In this document: positions 1 through 5,109 of the stretch, piece by piece | Position numbering within the stretch: position 1 is the first letter of the stretch | Layout: the number at the start of each line of letters is the position of its first letter | NCBI GenBank assembly: GCA_946479335.1 | Contig: CAMLFP010000323.1 | Span: 1-6,408 of the forward strand | Source of the DNA: an uncultured Archangium sp. | GTDB lineage: Bacteria; Myxococcota; Myxococcia; Myxococcales; Myxococcaceae | Direction: 5' to 3' | Length of the DNA stretch: 6,408 bases | Program-made: the position numbers and the translations under genes | Notes under the pieces: model-generated | Told to the model about the DNA's origin: nothing | The model's database searches: none | Seen by the model: only the letters and a program-made list of their open reading frames with translations

Positions 1-202
1 GGCCGGTGCCGCGCAGCACCGCCCCCTCGCAGCCGTGCAGCGCCACGCCACGGGCCGCCTCGAAGTCCCCCTCCACCACCCCCGAGACCCACACGTCGCG
101 CGCGCCGCCGGCCAACGCCTCGCGCAGCGCCGCCGCGTCACGCGCCACGCCGTGCCCGGGGCACGGAACCGACGCCAACGCGAGCAGCAGCAGCGCGCCC
201 AT
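1..202 (-). CDS. nosD: NosD, N-terminal fragment (periplasmic copper-site maturation protein), cut by window edge
   Basis: This is the first 67 codons of a gene that continues past the left edge. NosD is a periplasmic beta-helix protein that acts with the NosFY ABC transporter to build the copper centres of NosZ. The visible protein starts with a short hydrophobic export signal (MGALLLLALASVP). It continues LREALAGGARDVWVSGVVEG and VALHGCEGAVLRGTG, the repeating 'V-x-G-x-[YF]-x-G ... L-x-G-x-GAVL' style seen at the start of NosD beta-helices. The ATG lies 3 nt after the cytochrome stop. Its ribosome site GGAG (215-212) lies within the cytochrome's last codons, 9 nt before the ATG, so translational coupling is likely. 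The Cys in the signal region (VPCPGHG) does not form a good lipobox. The identification rests on a short stretch plus position in the operon; another beta-helix export protein is the alternative. Confidence 0.72.
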   Translation of the reverse strand, partial: MGALLLLALASVPCPGHGVARDAAALREALAGGARDVWVSGVVEGDFEAARGVALHGCEGAVLRGTG

Positions 203-205
203 CGC

Positions 206-655
206 CTATTTCTCCACGCTCTTGAGGTACGAGAGGATGAAGGGGAGCTCGGTTTCCGGGTTCACGCCCTGGTTCGGCATCGGCGTGAGGTGCTCGACGA
301 AGAGCTTCTTGGCGACGTCGTCTTCTTTGATCATCACGTCGGGCCGGAGGATCATCTTCTCGATCCACTTCTGATCCCGGCGCGCGGTGACGCCCTTCAG
401 GTCAGGCCCCACCAGCTTGCCGCCGCCAATCTTGTGACACGCGGTGCAGCCCTTGGCGGCGAAGGCCTCTTCGCCCTTCTTGATGTCGGCGGGCGCGGTG
501 CTGATGACGAAGTCGGGCACCGCGATCTCCGTCTTCGGAGGCGGGGCCTCGACGGCAGGCTCGGCGGGCTTCTCCTGCGGCGGCGGTGCGGGTTCGGTCT
601 TCTTCTCGTCGCAAGCAGTGAACGAGAGCGTGGCGAGGAGGATGATGCGCTTCAT
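206..655 (-). CDS. Monoheme cytochrome c lipoprotein, probable electron donor to NosZ
   Basis: A 149-residue class I cytochrome c. Residues 1-15 form a lipoprotein signal peptide (MKRIILLATLSFTAC, lipid on Cys15). Residues 16-45 are a Pro/Ala/Glu-rich tether, and the heme domain runs from about 50 to 149. The heme is held by C70-T-A-C73-H74; Met126 in TPMPNQG is the expected sixth iron ligand, and the C-terminal helix (LPFILSYLKSV) is typical. Small c-type cytochromes (NosC1/NosC2 type) are regular members of clade II nos clusters and pass electrons from the quinol pool to NosZ. That role is inferred here from position between nosZ and nosD on the same strand. An AGGAG ribosome site lies 10 nt before the ATG. 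The lipid anchor would keep it at the membrane surface beside NosZ, itself a predicted lipoprotein. I cannot assign it to NosC1 or NosC2. Confidence 0.9.
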   Translation of the reverse strand: MKRIILLATLSFTACDEKKTEPAPPPQEKPAEPAVEAPPPKTEIAVPDFVISTAPADIKKGEEAFAAKGCTACHKIGGGKLVGPDLKGVTARRDQKWIEKMILRPDVMIKEDDVAKKLFVEHLTPMPNQGVNPETELPFILSYLKSVEK

Positions 656-680
656 GACGGTGAGACTCCTGGGGTGCTGC

Positions 681-725
681 GGGAAAAGAAGCCCGGGCGT
701 CGCGAGAGCGCGTCGACACCCGGGC
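681..725 (-). terminator. GC hairpin plus T-rich tract between nosZ and the cytochrome gene
   Basis: In the 81-bp gap after nosZ, GCCCGGG (691-697) pairs with CCCGGGC (719-725): seven G:C pairs enclosing a 21-nt loop. The loop contains a second small stem, CGCG/CGCG (701-704 with 709-712). Read in the nosZ direction, the hairpin is followed directly by TTCTTTTCCC (690-681). This is the shape of a weak Rho-independent terminator or attenuator. Because cytochrome and nosD follow on the same strand with no other visible promoter, partial read-through, or a role in protecting the nosZ mRNA 3' end, is more likely than a full stop. Confidence 0.5.
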
Positions 726-736
726 CAGGCGAGCCG

Positions 737-2701
737 TCACTTCTTCGGCTTCACCATGAAGTAGCCCATCATCTCGAGGTGCAGCGCCGAGCAGAACTCG
801 GTGCAGTACATCGGGAAGGCGCCGGGCTTGTCAGCGACGAAGGTGACGTTCTCGTGCTTGCCGGGCTCGAGCGAGAGGTTGATGTTGTACATGTCGATGG
901 TGAAGCCGTGCACCTGGTCCTCCGCCTGCTCGATGGAGGTGAGGTGGAGGTGCACGGTGTCGCCCTCGTCGACCTCGATGCGGTCTGGCGTGAAGTGGCT
1001 GCGGATGGCCGTCATGTAGACGTGCACGTCCTTGCCGTTGCGCTCGATGCGCTCCTTGCCCGGCGTCACCGCGAACTCGTCCTTCTCTTCGGTGTAGGGG
1101 TTGGTGCCCATCGGGTAGACCTTCATGGGCTTCAACTTGTCGGCCTTGATCATCTGCGCGTAGTGCGGCTCGCCGATGCCGATGGGCATGTCGGCCAGCA
1201 GCTTCATCTTCGGGCTGTCGATGCCGACGAGCTGGAAGTTCTGCGGGTAGAGCGGGCCGATGTTCGCGAAGCGGTCGATGCTCATCTTGTTCATCGCCAC
1301 CACGTACTTGCCGTCAGGGCTGACGGTGTCGCCCTCCGCGGCGAGGATGTGCCCGATGTTGTAGTGCACCGGCAGCTTCTCGACCGTCTTGAGGGTCTTG
1401 AGGTCCCACTTGGCGACGACGCTCTCGATGAAGACCGAGGTGTACGCGAAGCCCTTGTCGTCGAAGACGGTGTGCAGCGGGCCCAGGCCGATCTCCACCT
1501 GCCCGCGGATGCTGTCCTTGAAGGGCAGGATCGGCAGCCCGTACGGGTCGAGCCCGTCGTTGGTGCCCGCCTCCATCAGCGCCTTGATCTTGTCGAAGCG
1601 GTACACCGTGGCGTGGGTGTCGAGCTTGCCGCCCACGACAATCTCCTCGCCATCGGGCGTCACGTCAGCGCCGTGCGGTGACTTCGGCTCGGGGATGAGC
1701 GCCAGCACCTTCTCCGGGCCGCTCACCTCCAACGGCAGCACCTTCACCCCGGCGATGGTCTTGGCCTTGCCCTCCTTCACCAGCTGCTCGGCCTTCTTCC
1801 AGTTGATGACGTGCAGGAAGTCGGTGTCGTTCTGCGACGCGCCCGACTCCACCGGCGGGTTCCCCTCGAGGATGCCGCCCGTCGCCATCTCGGTGTTGAA
1901 GCTGTTGATGAACACGTAGCCGTCAGACGCGCGCTTGCCGGAGTCGGCGAGGTCTTGCGTGTACGGCGGCAGCTCGACGCCGAACGACTCGCTCTCGATG
2001 ATGCGGCCCTTCGTCTTGTCGAACTTCCAGAACATCGCGAGGCCGCGGTACTTCTCCTTGTACTCGCTGAGCGGCTGGAACTCGCGGCCCAGCGGCGCCG
2101 GGTACTGGCTGGTCTCCACCACGTACTCGGTGTTGGGCGTCACGAACGCGCCGCCGTGGTCAGACATCACCAGCTTGTTGGGCACGATCTGCTTCGTCTG
2201 GAAGTCGGTGAGGTCCACCACCGCCACGCGCGCGTTGGCCTTGTCATTCACGAAGAGGAACCGCCCGTCGTACTCGCCGTTGGTCTCGGAGAGGTTCGGG
2301 TGGTGCACGTCGGCCCACGAGAGCGTGGTGCCCTTGTACTGCTGGCCCCCCTTCAGCACCGCGTCGCCCAGGCCACCGTAGCCGTAGCCCTGCCACGGCT
2401 CCGGCGTGAAGACCGCCAGCACCTTCAACAACCGCATCGACGGCACGCCGATGACCAGCACCTGCCCGCTCTGCCCGCCCGACGCGAAGATGACGTAGTC
2501 GTCCTTCTGGCCGGTCGGCTTGTACGTCAGCAGCGCCGCCTCGACGTCTGCCTCCGAGAGCTTGCGCTCCTGCATGATGCTCTTGAGCCCTGCGCTCGCC
2601 TGACCTGCGGCGCCGGCCGGCGGTTGCGTGCCCTTGTTGGAGCACCCCGCGAATACCCACGCTGCGATGACCAACGCGCTGAACCACGTCTTCCGTCTCA
2701 T
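737..2701 (-). CDS. nosZ: Nitrous oxide reductase NosZ, clade II (Sec-exported, lipoprotein type)
   Basis: Periplasmic multicopper enzyme reducing N2O to N2, 654 residues, full length. Residues 1-20 (ending WVFAGC) are a Sec lipoprotein signal with lipid on Cys20; the Tat twin-arginine motif of clade I is absent. The seven-bladed propeller follows, and the seven CuZ histidines can be placed: H133 and H134 (DVHHPN), H182 (SDHGG), H343 (SPHGADV), H410 (GPLHTVFD), H451 (HYNIGH) and H513 (EPHYAQ). The C-terminal cupredoxin domain (about 555-654) carries CuA: H598, then C633-TEF-C637-SAL-H641-LE-M644. CTEFC, where clade I typically has CSWFC, is the clade II form. The start was set at the ATG with GGGAGG 4 nt upstream (2711-2706). 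An upstream GTG at 2803 lies inside the operator and is rejected. Expression is probably sigma-54 dependent, from the promoter at 2738-2753 and the dyad at 2793-2815. Confidence 0.97.
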   Translation of the reverse strand: MRRKTWFSALVIAAWVFAGCSNKGTQPPAGAAGQASAGLKSIMQERKLSEADVEAALLTYKPTGQKDDYVIFASGGQSGQVLVIGVPSMRLLKVLAVFTPEPWQGYGYGGLGDAVLKGGQQYKGTTLSWADVHHPNLSETNGEYDGRFLFVNDKANARVAVVDLTDFQTKQIVPNKLVMSDHGGAFVTPNTEYVVETSQYPAPLGREFQPLSEYKEKYRGLAMFWKFDKTKGRIIESESFGVELPPYTQDLADSGKRASDGYVFINSFNTEMATGGILEGNPPVESGASQNDTDFLHVINWKKAEQLVKEGKAKTIAGVKVLPLEVSGPEKVLALIPEPKSPHGADVTPDGEEIVVGGKLDTHATVYRFDKIKALMEAGTNDGLDPYGLPILPFKDSIRGQVEIGLGPLHTVFDDKGFAYTSVFIESVVAKWDLKTLKTVEKLPVHYNIGHILAAEGDTVSPDGKYVVAMNKMSIDRFANIGPLYPQNFQLVGIDSPKMKLLADMPIGIGEPHYAQMIKADKLKPMKVYPMGTNPYTEEKDEFAVTPGKERIERNGKDVHVYMTAIRSHFTPDRIEVDEGDTVHLHLTSIEQAEDQVHGFTIDMYNINLSLEPGKHENVTFVADKPGAFPMYCTEFCSALHLEMMGYFMVKPKK

Positions 2702-2705
2702 GAAA

Positions 2706-2711
2706 CCTCCC
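2706..2711 (-). promoter_or_regulatory. Shine-Dalgarno of nosZ
   Basis: GGGAGG on the minus strand, 4 nt before the ATG at 2701. It fixes the nosZ start over the GTG at 2803, which would add 34 non-signal residues before the lipoprotein signal. Confidence 0.85.
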
Positions 2712-2737
2712 AAAAGTGGTGCGACGGGCACCGCCTG

Positions 2738-2753
2738 TGCGACTGCCGTGCCA
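2738..2753 (-). promoter_or_regulatory. Sigma-54 (-24/-12) promoter of nosZ
   Basis: Minus strand reads TGGCACGGCAGTCGCA. Against the sigma-54 consensus TGGCACG-N4-TTGCW it matches 11 of 12 defined bases, and the invariant GG and GC are exactly 10 nt apart. Transcription would begin near 2727, leaving a leader of about 26 nt that includes the GGGAGG ribosome site. The operator dyad at 2793-2815 is centred about 77 bp upstream of that start, a usable distance for an enhancer-binding activator. Confidence 0.82.
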
Positions 2754-2792
2754 CGCGGCCCGGCCCGGGGCGTCACGCCGCGCTCGCGCGCG

Positions 2793-2815
2793 CGATGTTC
2801 CACTTCGAAACATCG
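2793..2815. promoter_or_regulatory. Palindromic operator / upstream activator site, nosZ copy
   Basis: Perfect 7-bp arms CGATGTT and AACATCG separated by 9 bp. A second overlapping inverted repeat, TTCCAC (2798-2803) with GTGGAA (2815-2820), uses part of the same bases. The site matches the dyad at 4386-4404 at 18 of 21 positions. It lies in the 119-bp gap between the hemerythrin stop and nosZ, upstream of the sigma-54 promoter. The most economical reader is the sigma-54 activator encoded at 3350-4387; that is inference. No CRP/FNR-type TTGAT-N4-ATCAA box is present. Confidence 0.7.
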
Positions 2816-2820
2816 TGGAA

Positions 2821-3300
2821 TCAGCGCAACCCGGTGGCGCGGAGCGCGCGGTCGAGCCGCAGCGGCACGTCGCGCCCGTCACTCGCCAGCGTCGGCACCT
2901 GCACCGGCGGCAGCGCCAGCGCGCGCGACAACACCTCGCGCGGCAGCAGCGCGTCGCAGGCGGCGATGAGCCCGTGGGCCTTCAGCTCCTGCCCACGGTG
3001 GAACTCGAGCAGCTCCGACAGCCCCTCGAGCCAGTCGCGGTCGGGCCGCACCACGCACAGCTTCACGAGGGCGACGTGGTCCTGCGTCAGGAGCCGCCGC
3101 CAGCGCGGCGTGTGGCCCAGCTTCGCCTCCAGCGCCGGCAACACCACCCGCTCCTCGCGCGCGATGTGCTGCAGCAACCGCTGGCGGAACTGCTCGAAGG
3201 CGCGCACGTCGACACCGCCGCCCGGCGGGCAGCAGCGCGCCACCAGCACCAGCGTCACCTGGTGCTCGTCTTCAAAGTAGTCGGCGAAGCTCCCCGGCAT
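2821..3300 (-). CDS. Hemerythrin HHE-domain protein (diiron)
   Basis: A 159-residue cytosolic protein with no signal or membrane segment. The HHE diiron ligand set is complete: H13 (DEH), H45-AREE with E49, H75 (QDH) and H101-RGQE with E105. This H / HxxxE / H / HxxxE pattern of four His and two Glu is the one used by the iron-centre repair proteins YtfE/RIC. The Cys-bearing N-terminal domain of that group is absent. The C-terminal 40 residues, after the helical bundle, are of unknown role. Proteins of this family bind O2 or NO or act in nitrosative stress; which applies here cannot be read from sequence. The ATG at 3300 is preferred over the TTG at 3306 because AGAG lies 7 nt before it, and the predicted sigma-54 transcript would start at about 3312. 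The gene follows the activator by 49 bp on the same strand. Confidence 0.87.
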   Translation of the reverse strand: MPGSFADYFEDEHQVTLVLVARCCPPGGGVDVRAFEQFRQRLLQHIAREERVVLPALEAKLGHTPRWRRLLTQDHVALVKLCVVRPDRDWLEGLSELLEFHRGQELKAHGLIAACDALLPREVLSRALALPPVQVPTLASDGRDVPLRLDRALRATGLR

Positions 3301-3322
3301 GCGCAATCTCTGCGCGGGGAGT

Positions 3323-3338
3323 TGCAGGGGCCGTGCCG
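3323..3338 (-). promoter_or_regulatory. Sigma-54 (-24/-12) promoter of the hemerythrin gene
   Basis: Minus strand reads CGGCACGGCCCCTGCA, 10 of 12 consensus bases with correct GG-N10-GC spacing. It lies wholly inside the 49-bp gap between the activator stop and the hemerythrin start, with an AAAAAG run just upstream. The predicted start near 3312 gives a 12-nt leader holding AGAG. No copy of the shared dyad is seen in the adjacent 100 bp; the nearest is about 520 bp downstream, at 2793-2815. Confidence 0.65.
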
Positions 3339-3349
3339 CTTTTTGCGCG

Positions 3350-4387
3350 TCAGGCCGCGGAGATGCCGTAGCCCTTCAGCTTGCGCCACAGCGTGGTGCG
3401 CCCCACCCCGAGGATGCGCGCCGCGTCGAGCTGCTGGCCGTGACACGCCTCCAGCACCCGCAGCACGTGCCGGCGCTCCGCCTCCTCCAGCGTCACCAGC
3501 TCGCCGTCGTTCTCCAGCGGCGCCGGCGGCACCGGGAGCGAGAGCTCCTCCGGCAGGTGTTCGACCTCGATGGGCGCGCCGCGCGAGAGCACCACGCCGT
3601 GCTTCACCGCGTTCTGCAGTTCGCGCACGTTGCCCGGCCACGGGTACTTCTCGAGCGCCGCCAGCGCGCGCGGAGTCAGCGGCCCGGGGTGCCCTTCTTG
3701 CGTGACGAACATCTGCGCCAACGGCCCGATGTCTTCACTGCGCTCGCGCAGCGACGGCACCGCCAGCGTGAAGATCTTCAGGCGGAAATAGAGGTCTTCG
3801 CGGAAGCGCCGCTCGCGCACGCACTGCAGCAGGTTCTGGTGCGTCGCACAGATGATGCGCACGTCGACGTGCACCGGCTGCGACTCGCCCACCCGGCGGA
3901 TCTCCCCGTCTTGCAGCGCGCGCAGCAGCTTGGCCTGCAGCGGCAGCGGCATCTCCGCAATCTCATCGAGGAACAGGGTGCCGCCGTTCGCCGCCTCGAA
4001 GAGCCCGCGCCGCGCCGTCTGCGCGCCGGTGAAGGCGCCGCGCACGTGGCCGAAGAACTCCGACTCCAGCAACTCCGGCGGGAGCGCCGCGCAGTTCACC
4101 GCCACGAAGGGCTTGCTCCGCCGCGGGCTGTTGGCGTGGAGCGCGCGCGCCACCACCTCCTTGCCGGAGCCGCTCTCGCCGCGCATCACCACCGACGCGT
4201 CGGTGCCCGCCACCGTCGCCGCCCGCTGCAGCAGCGCCTTCATCGCCGGGCTCACCGCCACCAGCCGGCTGCACCGCCTCCCCTGGGGAGACTCCGGCAA
4301 CATCCGGCAGACCTTGCACAGCGAGCCCCCCATCTCGAACGGCGTGTCACAGGCGTAACTGGGCGTCGTCTTCTCTTGTTTCTCCAT
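3350..4387 (-). CDS. Sigma-54-dependent activator with a four-cysteine N-terminus
   Basis: A 345-residue enhancer-binding protein that remodels sigma-54 RNA polymerase by ATP hydrolysis. The AAA+ domain spans about 43-275: Walker A GESGSGKE (70-77), GAFTGA (117-122, intact sigma-54 contact loop), Walker B TLFLDE (137-142), the NtrC-like ATHQNL sensor, FREDLYFRL with arginine-finger candidates (195-203) and WPGNVREL (250-257). A Fis-type helix-turn-helix occupies about 300-345. There is no receiver, GAF or PAS domain. The first 40 residues instead hold C12, C24, C27 and C39, spaced X11-X2-X11, a candidate Fe-S or metal site. The ATG at 4387 is chosen because the earlier in-frame ATG at 4450 would overlap the start of the divergent gene; neither has a clear ribosome site. 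The operator dyad overlaps the chosen start codon, suggesting autoregulation. NorR or NtrC assignment is not supported: both carry a sensory domain missing here. Confidence 0.93.
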   Translation of the reverse strand: MEKQEKTTPSYACDTPFEMGGSLCKVCRMLPESPQGRRCSRLVAVSPAMKALLQRAATVAGTDASVVMRGESGSGKEVVARALHANSPRRSKPFVAVNCAALPPELLESEFFGHVRGAFTGAQTARRGLFEAANGGTLFLDEIAEMPLPLQAKLLRALQDGEIRRVGESQPVHVDVRIICATHQNLLQCVRERRFREDLYFRLKIFTLAVPSLRERSEDIGPLAQMFVTQEGHPGPLTPRALAALEKYPWPGNVRELQNAVKHGVVLSRGAPIEVEHLPEELSLPVPPAPLENDGELVTLEEAERRHVLRVLEACHGQQLDAARILGVGRTTLWRKLKGYGISAA

Positions 4388-4404
4388 GTTTCGAAACGGA
4401 ACAT
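4386..4404. promoter_or_regulatory. Palindromic operator / upstream activator site, divergent-region copy
   Basis: ATGTT (4386-4390) and AACAT (4400-4404) flank a 9-bp spacer containing TTTCGAAA. Read on the minus strand together with flanking bases it is CGATGTTCC, two variable bases, then TTCGAAACAT, identical in those two blocks to the plus strand at 2793-2813. It covers the ATG of the activator gene and lies about 65 bp upstream of the predicted start for the plus-strand membrane operon. It could therefore activate rightward transcription and block leftward transcription. Confidence 0.66.
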
Positions 4405-4433
4405 CGGCCGCGCGGGGCCCGAAAGCAAGCCAC

Positions 4434-4449
4434 TGGCGTGGGCCATGCA
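4434..4449 (+). promoter_or_regulatory. Candidate sigma-54 promoter of the membrane operon
   Basis: TGGCGTGGGCCATGCA matches 9 of 12 consensus bases with correct GG-N10-GC spacing. It is weaker than the other two, and a match of this quality can occur by chance in GC-rich DNA. Support comes from its position 53 bp downstream of the operator centre (65 bp for nosZ, about one helical turn more). A start near 4460 would leave only about 2 nt before the ATG, that is, a nearly leaderless mRNA. Confidence 0.4.
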
Positions 4450-4461
4450 TTCGCGTGGGTC

Positions 4462-5109
4462 ATGCGTCTCCATCTCCCTCGCTTCTATGAGTTCGTCCTC
4501 ACGCCGCTCCGGCCCGCTGCACGCCCGGTGCTGGCGTTGCTGGTGGTGCCGCTCGCGCTCTCGTTCTTCTGGCCGCTGTGGCGCATCTCGATGGAGGCGC
4601 CGCAGTACCCGGGCGGGCTGGTGATGGACATCTACGCCTACAAGGTCGAGGGCGGGAACAACGGCCAGCACCTGCAGGAGATCAACACCCTCAACCACTA
4701 CATCGGCATGCGCACCCTCGACCGCGACGCGATGCGCGACCTCGACTGGCTGCCCTTCGCGCTGGGCGCGCTGGCCCTCATCGCGCTGCGCGTGGCGGCC
4801 ATCGGCAACGTGAGCGCGCTCATCGACGTGGTGGTGATGACGACCTACGTGAGCTGCTTCGCCTTCGGGCGCTTCGTGTACACGCTGTACATCTTCGGGC
4901 ACCACCTGCGGCCCGACGCGCCGGTGAAGGTGCCCGGCTTCATGCCCGCGGTGCTGGGCAGCAAGCAGATCGCCAACTTCACCACGCACAGCGGGCCGCA
5001 GCTGGGGTCGGCCTTCCTCGGGGTCTTCGCGGTGGGGCTGGTGGTGGTGCTGGGCTGGCACCTCATCGCGGGCCGGCGCGCCGCGCTGCGGGCGGAGTCA
5101 CACGCGTGA
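4462..5109 (+). CDS. Four-helix inner-membrane protein of unknown function, nos-associated
   Basis: A 215-residue protein with predicted membrane helices at about 22-40, 97-115, 119-146 and 181-203. The 55-residue segment between helices 1 and 2 holds APQYPGGL (46-53) and INTLNHYIGM (74-83). A second polar stretch (147-180) has HH-LRPDAPVKVPGF and the ending IANFTTHSGPQ. H79, H147, H148 and H176 are possible metal ligands. I recall APQYP-x-GL and LNHYIGM from uncharacterised membrane proteins near clade II nos genes in other phyla, but I cannot confirm this here. Clade II clusters also have a membrane protein NosB; I cannot say whether this is it. The ATG at 4462 is preferred over the GTG at 4438, which lies within the candidate promoter; both lack a strong ribosome site. 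It overlaps the next gene by 4 nt. Confidence 0.85.
   Translation: MRLHLPRFYEFVLTPLRPAARPVLALLVVPLALSFFWPLWRISMEAPQYPGGLVMDIYAYKVEGGNNGQHLQEINTLNHYIGMRTLDRDAMRDLDWLPFALGALALIALRVAAIGNVSALIDVVVMTTYVSCFAFGRFVYTLYIFGHHLRPDAPVKVPGFMPAVLGSKQIANFTTHSGPQLGSAFLGVFAVGLVVVLGWHLIAGRRAALRAESHA
5094..5097 (+). promoter_or_regulatory. Shine-Dalgarno setting the GTG start of the NnrS-like gene
   Basis: GGAG, 8 nt before the GTG at 5106, inside the end of the upstream coding region. The GTG and the upstream TGA share bases (GTGA), so translation of the two membrane proteins is probably coupled. Confidence 0.7.

Noticed and set aside
35..1681. Long plus-strand open frame (548 codons) opposite nosZ and the cytochrome gene
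   Set aside because: The translation is rich in Arg, His, Val, Leu and Asp with no domain; it is the usual antisense shadow of GC-rich codon use in two well-identified genes.
2699..2701. Tat export signal on NosZ (the protein begins MRRKTW)
   Set aside because: The arginine pair lacks the following Phe-Leu-Lys of the Tat motif, and the segment ends in a lipobox; Sec lipoprotein export fits better.
2769..2779. Short dyad GGCGTCACGCC between the nosZ operator and promoter
   Set aside because: An 11-bp palindrome in GC-rich DNA with no second copy noticed; no basis for a named site.
2781..2794. Alternating CG run near the nosZ operator
   Set aside because: Expected by chance at this base composition; no repeat unit or conserved structure.
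2702..2803. Upstream GTG (2803) as the nosZ start
   Set aside because: It would place the lipoprotein signal 34 residues inside the protein, and the codon lies within the operator dyad; the ATG at 2701 has a strong GGGAGG.
3301..3306. TTG at 3306 as the hemerythrin start
   Set aside because: AGAG directly abuts it, leaving no spacer; the same AGAG is 7 nt from the ATG at 3300.
4400..4428. Possible sigma-70 promoter for the activator gene (TTGCTT, 17-bp spacer, GATGTT)
   Set aside because: Only about three of six bases match in each element; too weak to annotate, although its -10 would coincide with an operator arm.
1811..4624. Further long plus-strand open frames opposite nosZ, hemerythrin and activator genes
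   Set aside because: Low-complexity shadow translations antisense to genes with clear motifs; no ribosome sites or recognisable domains.
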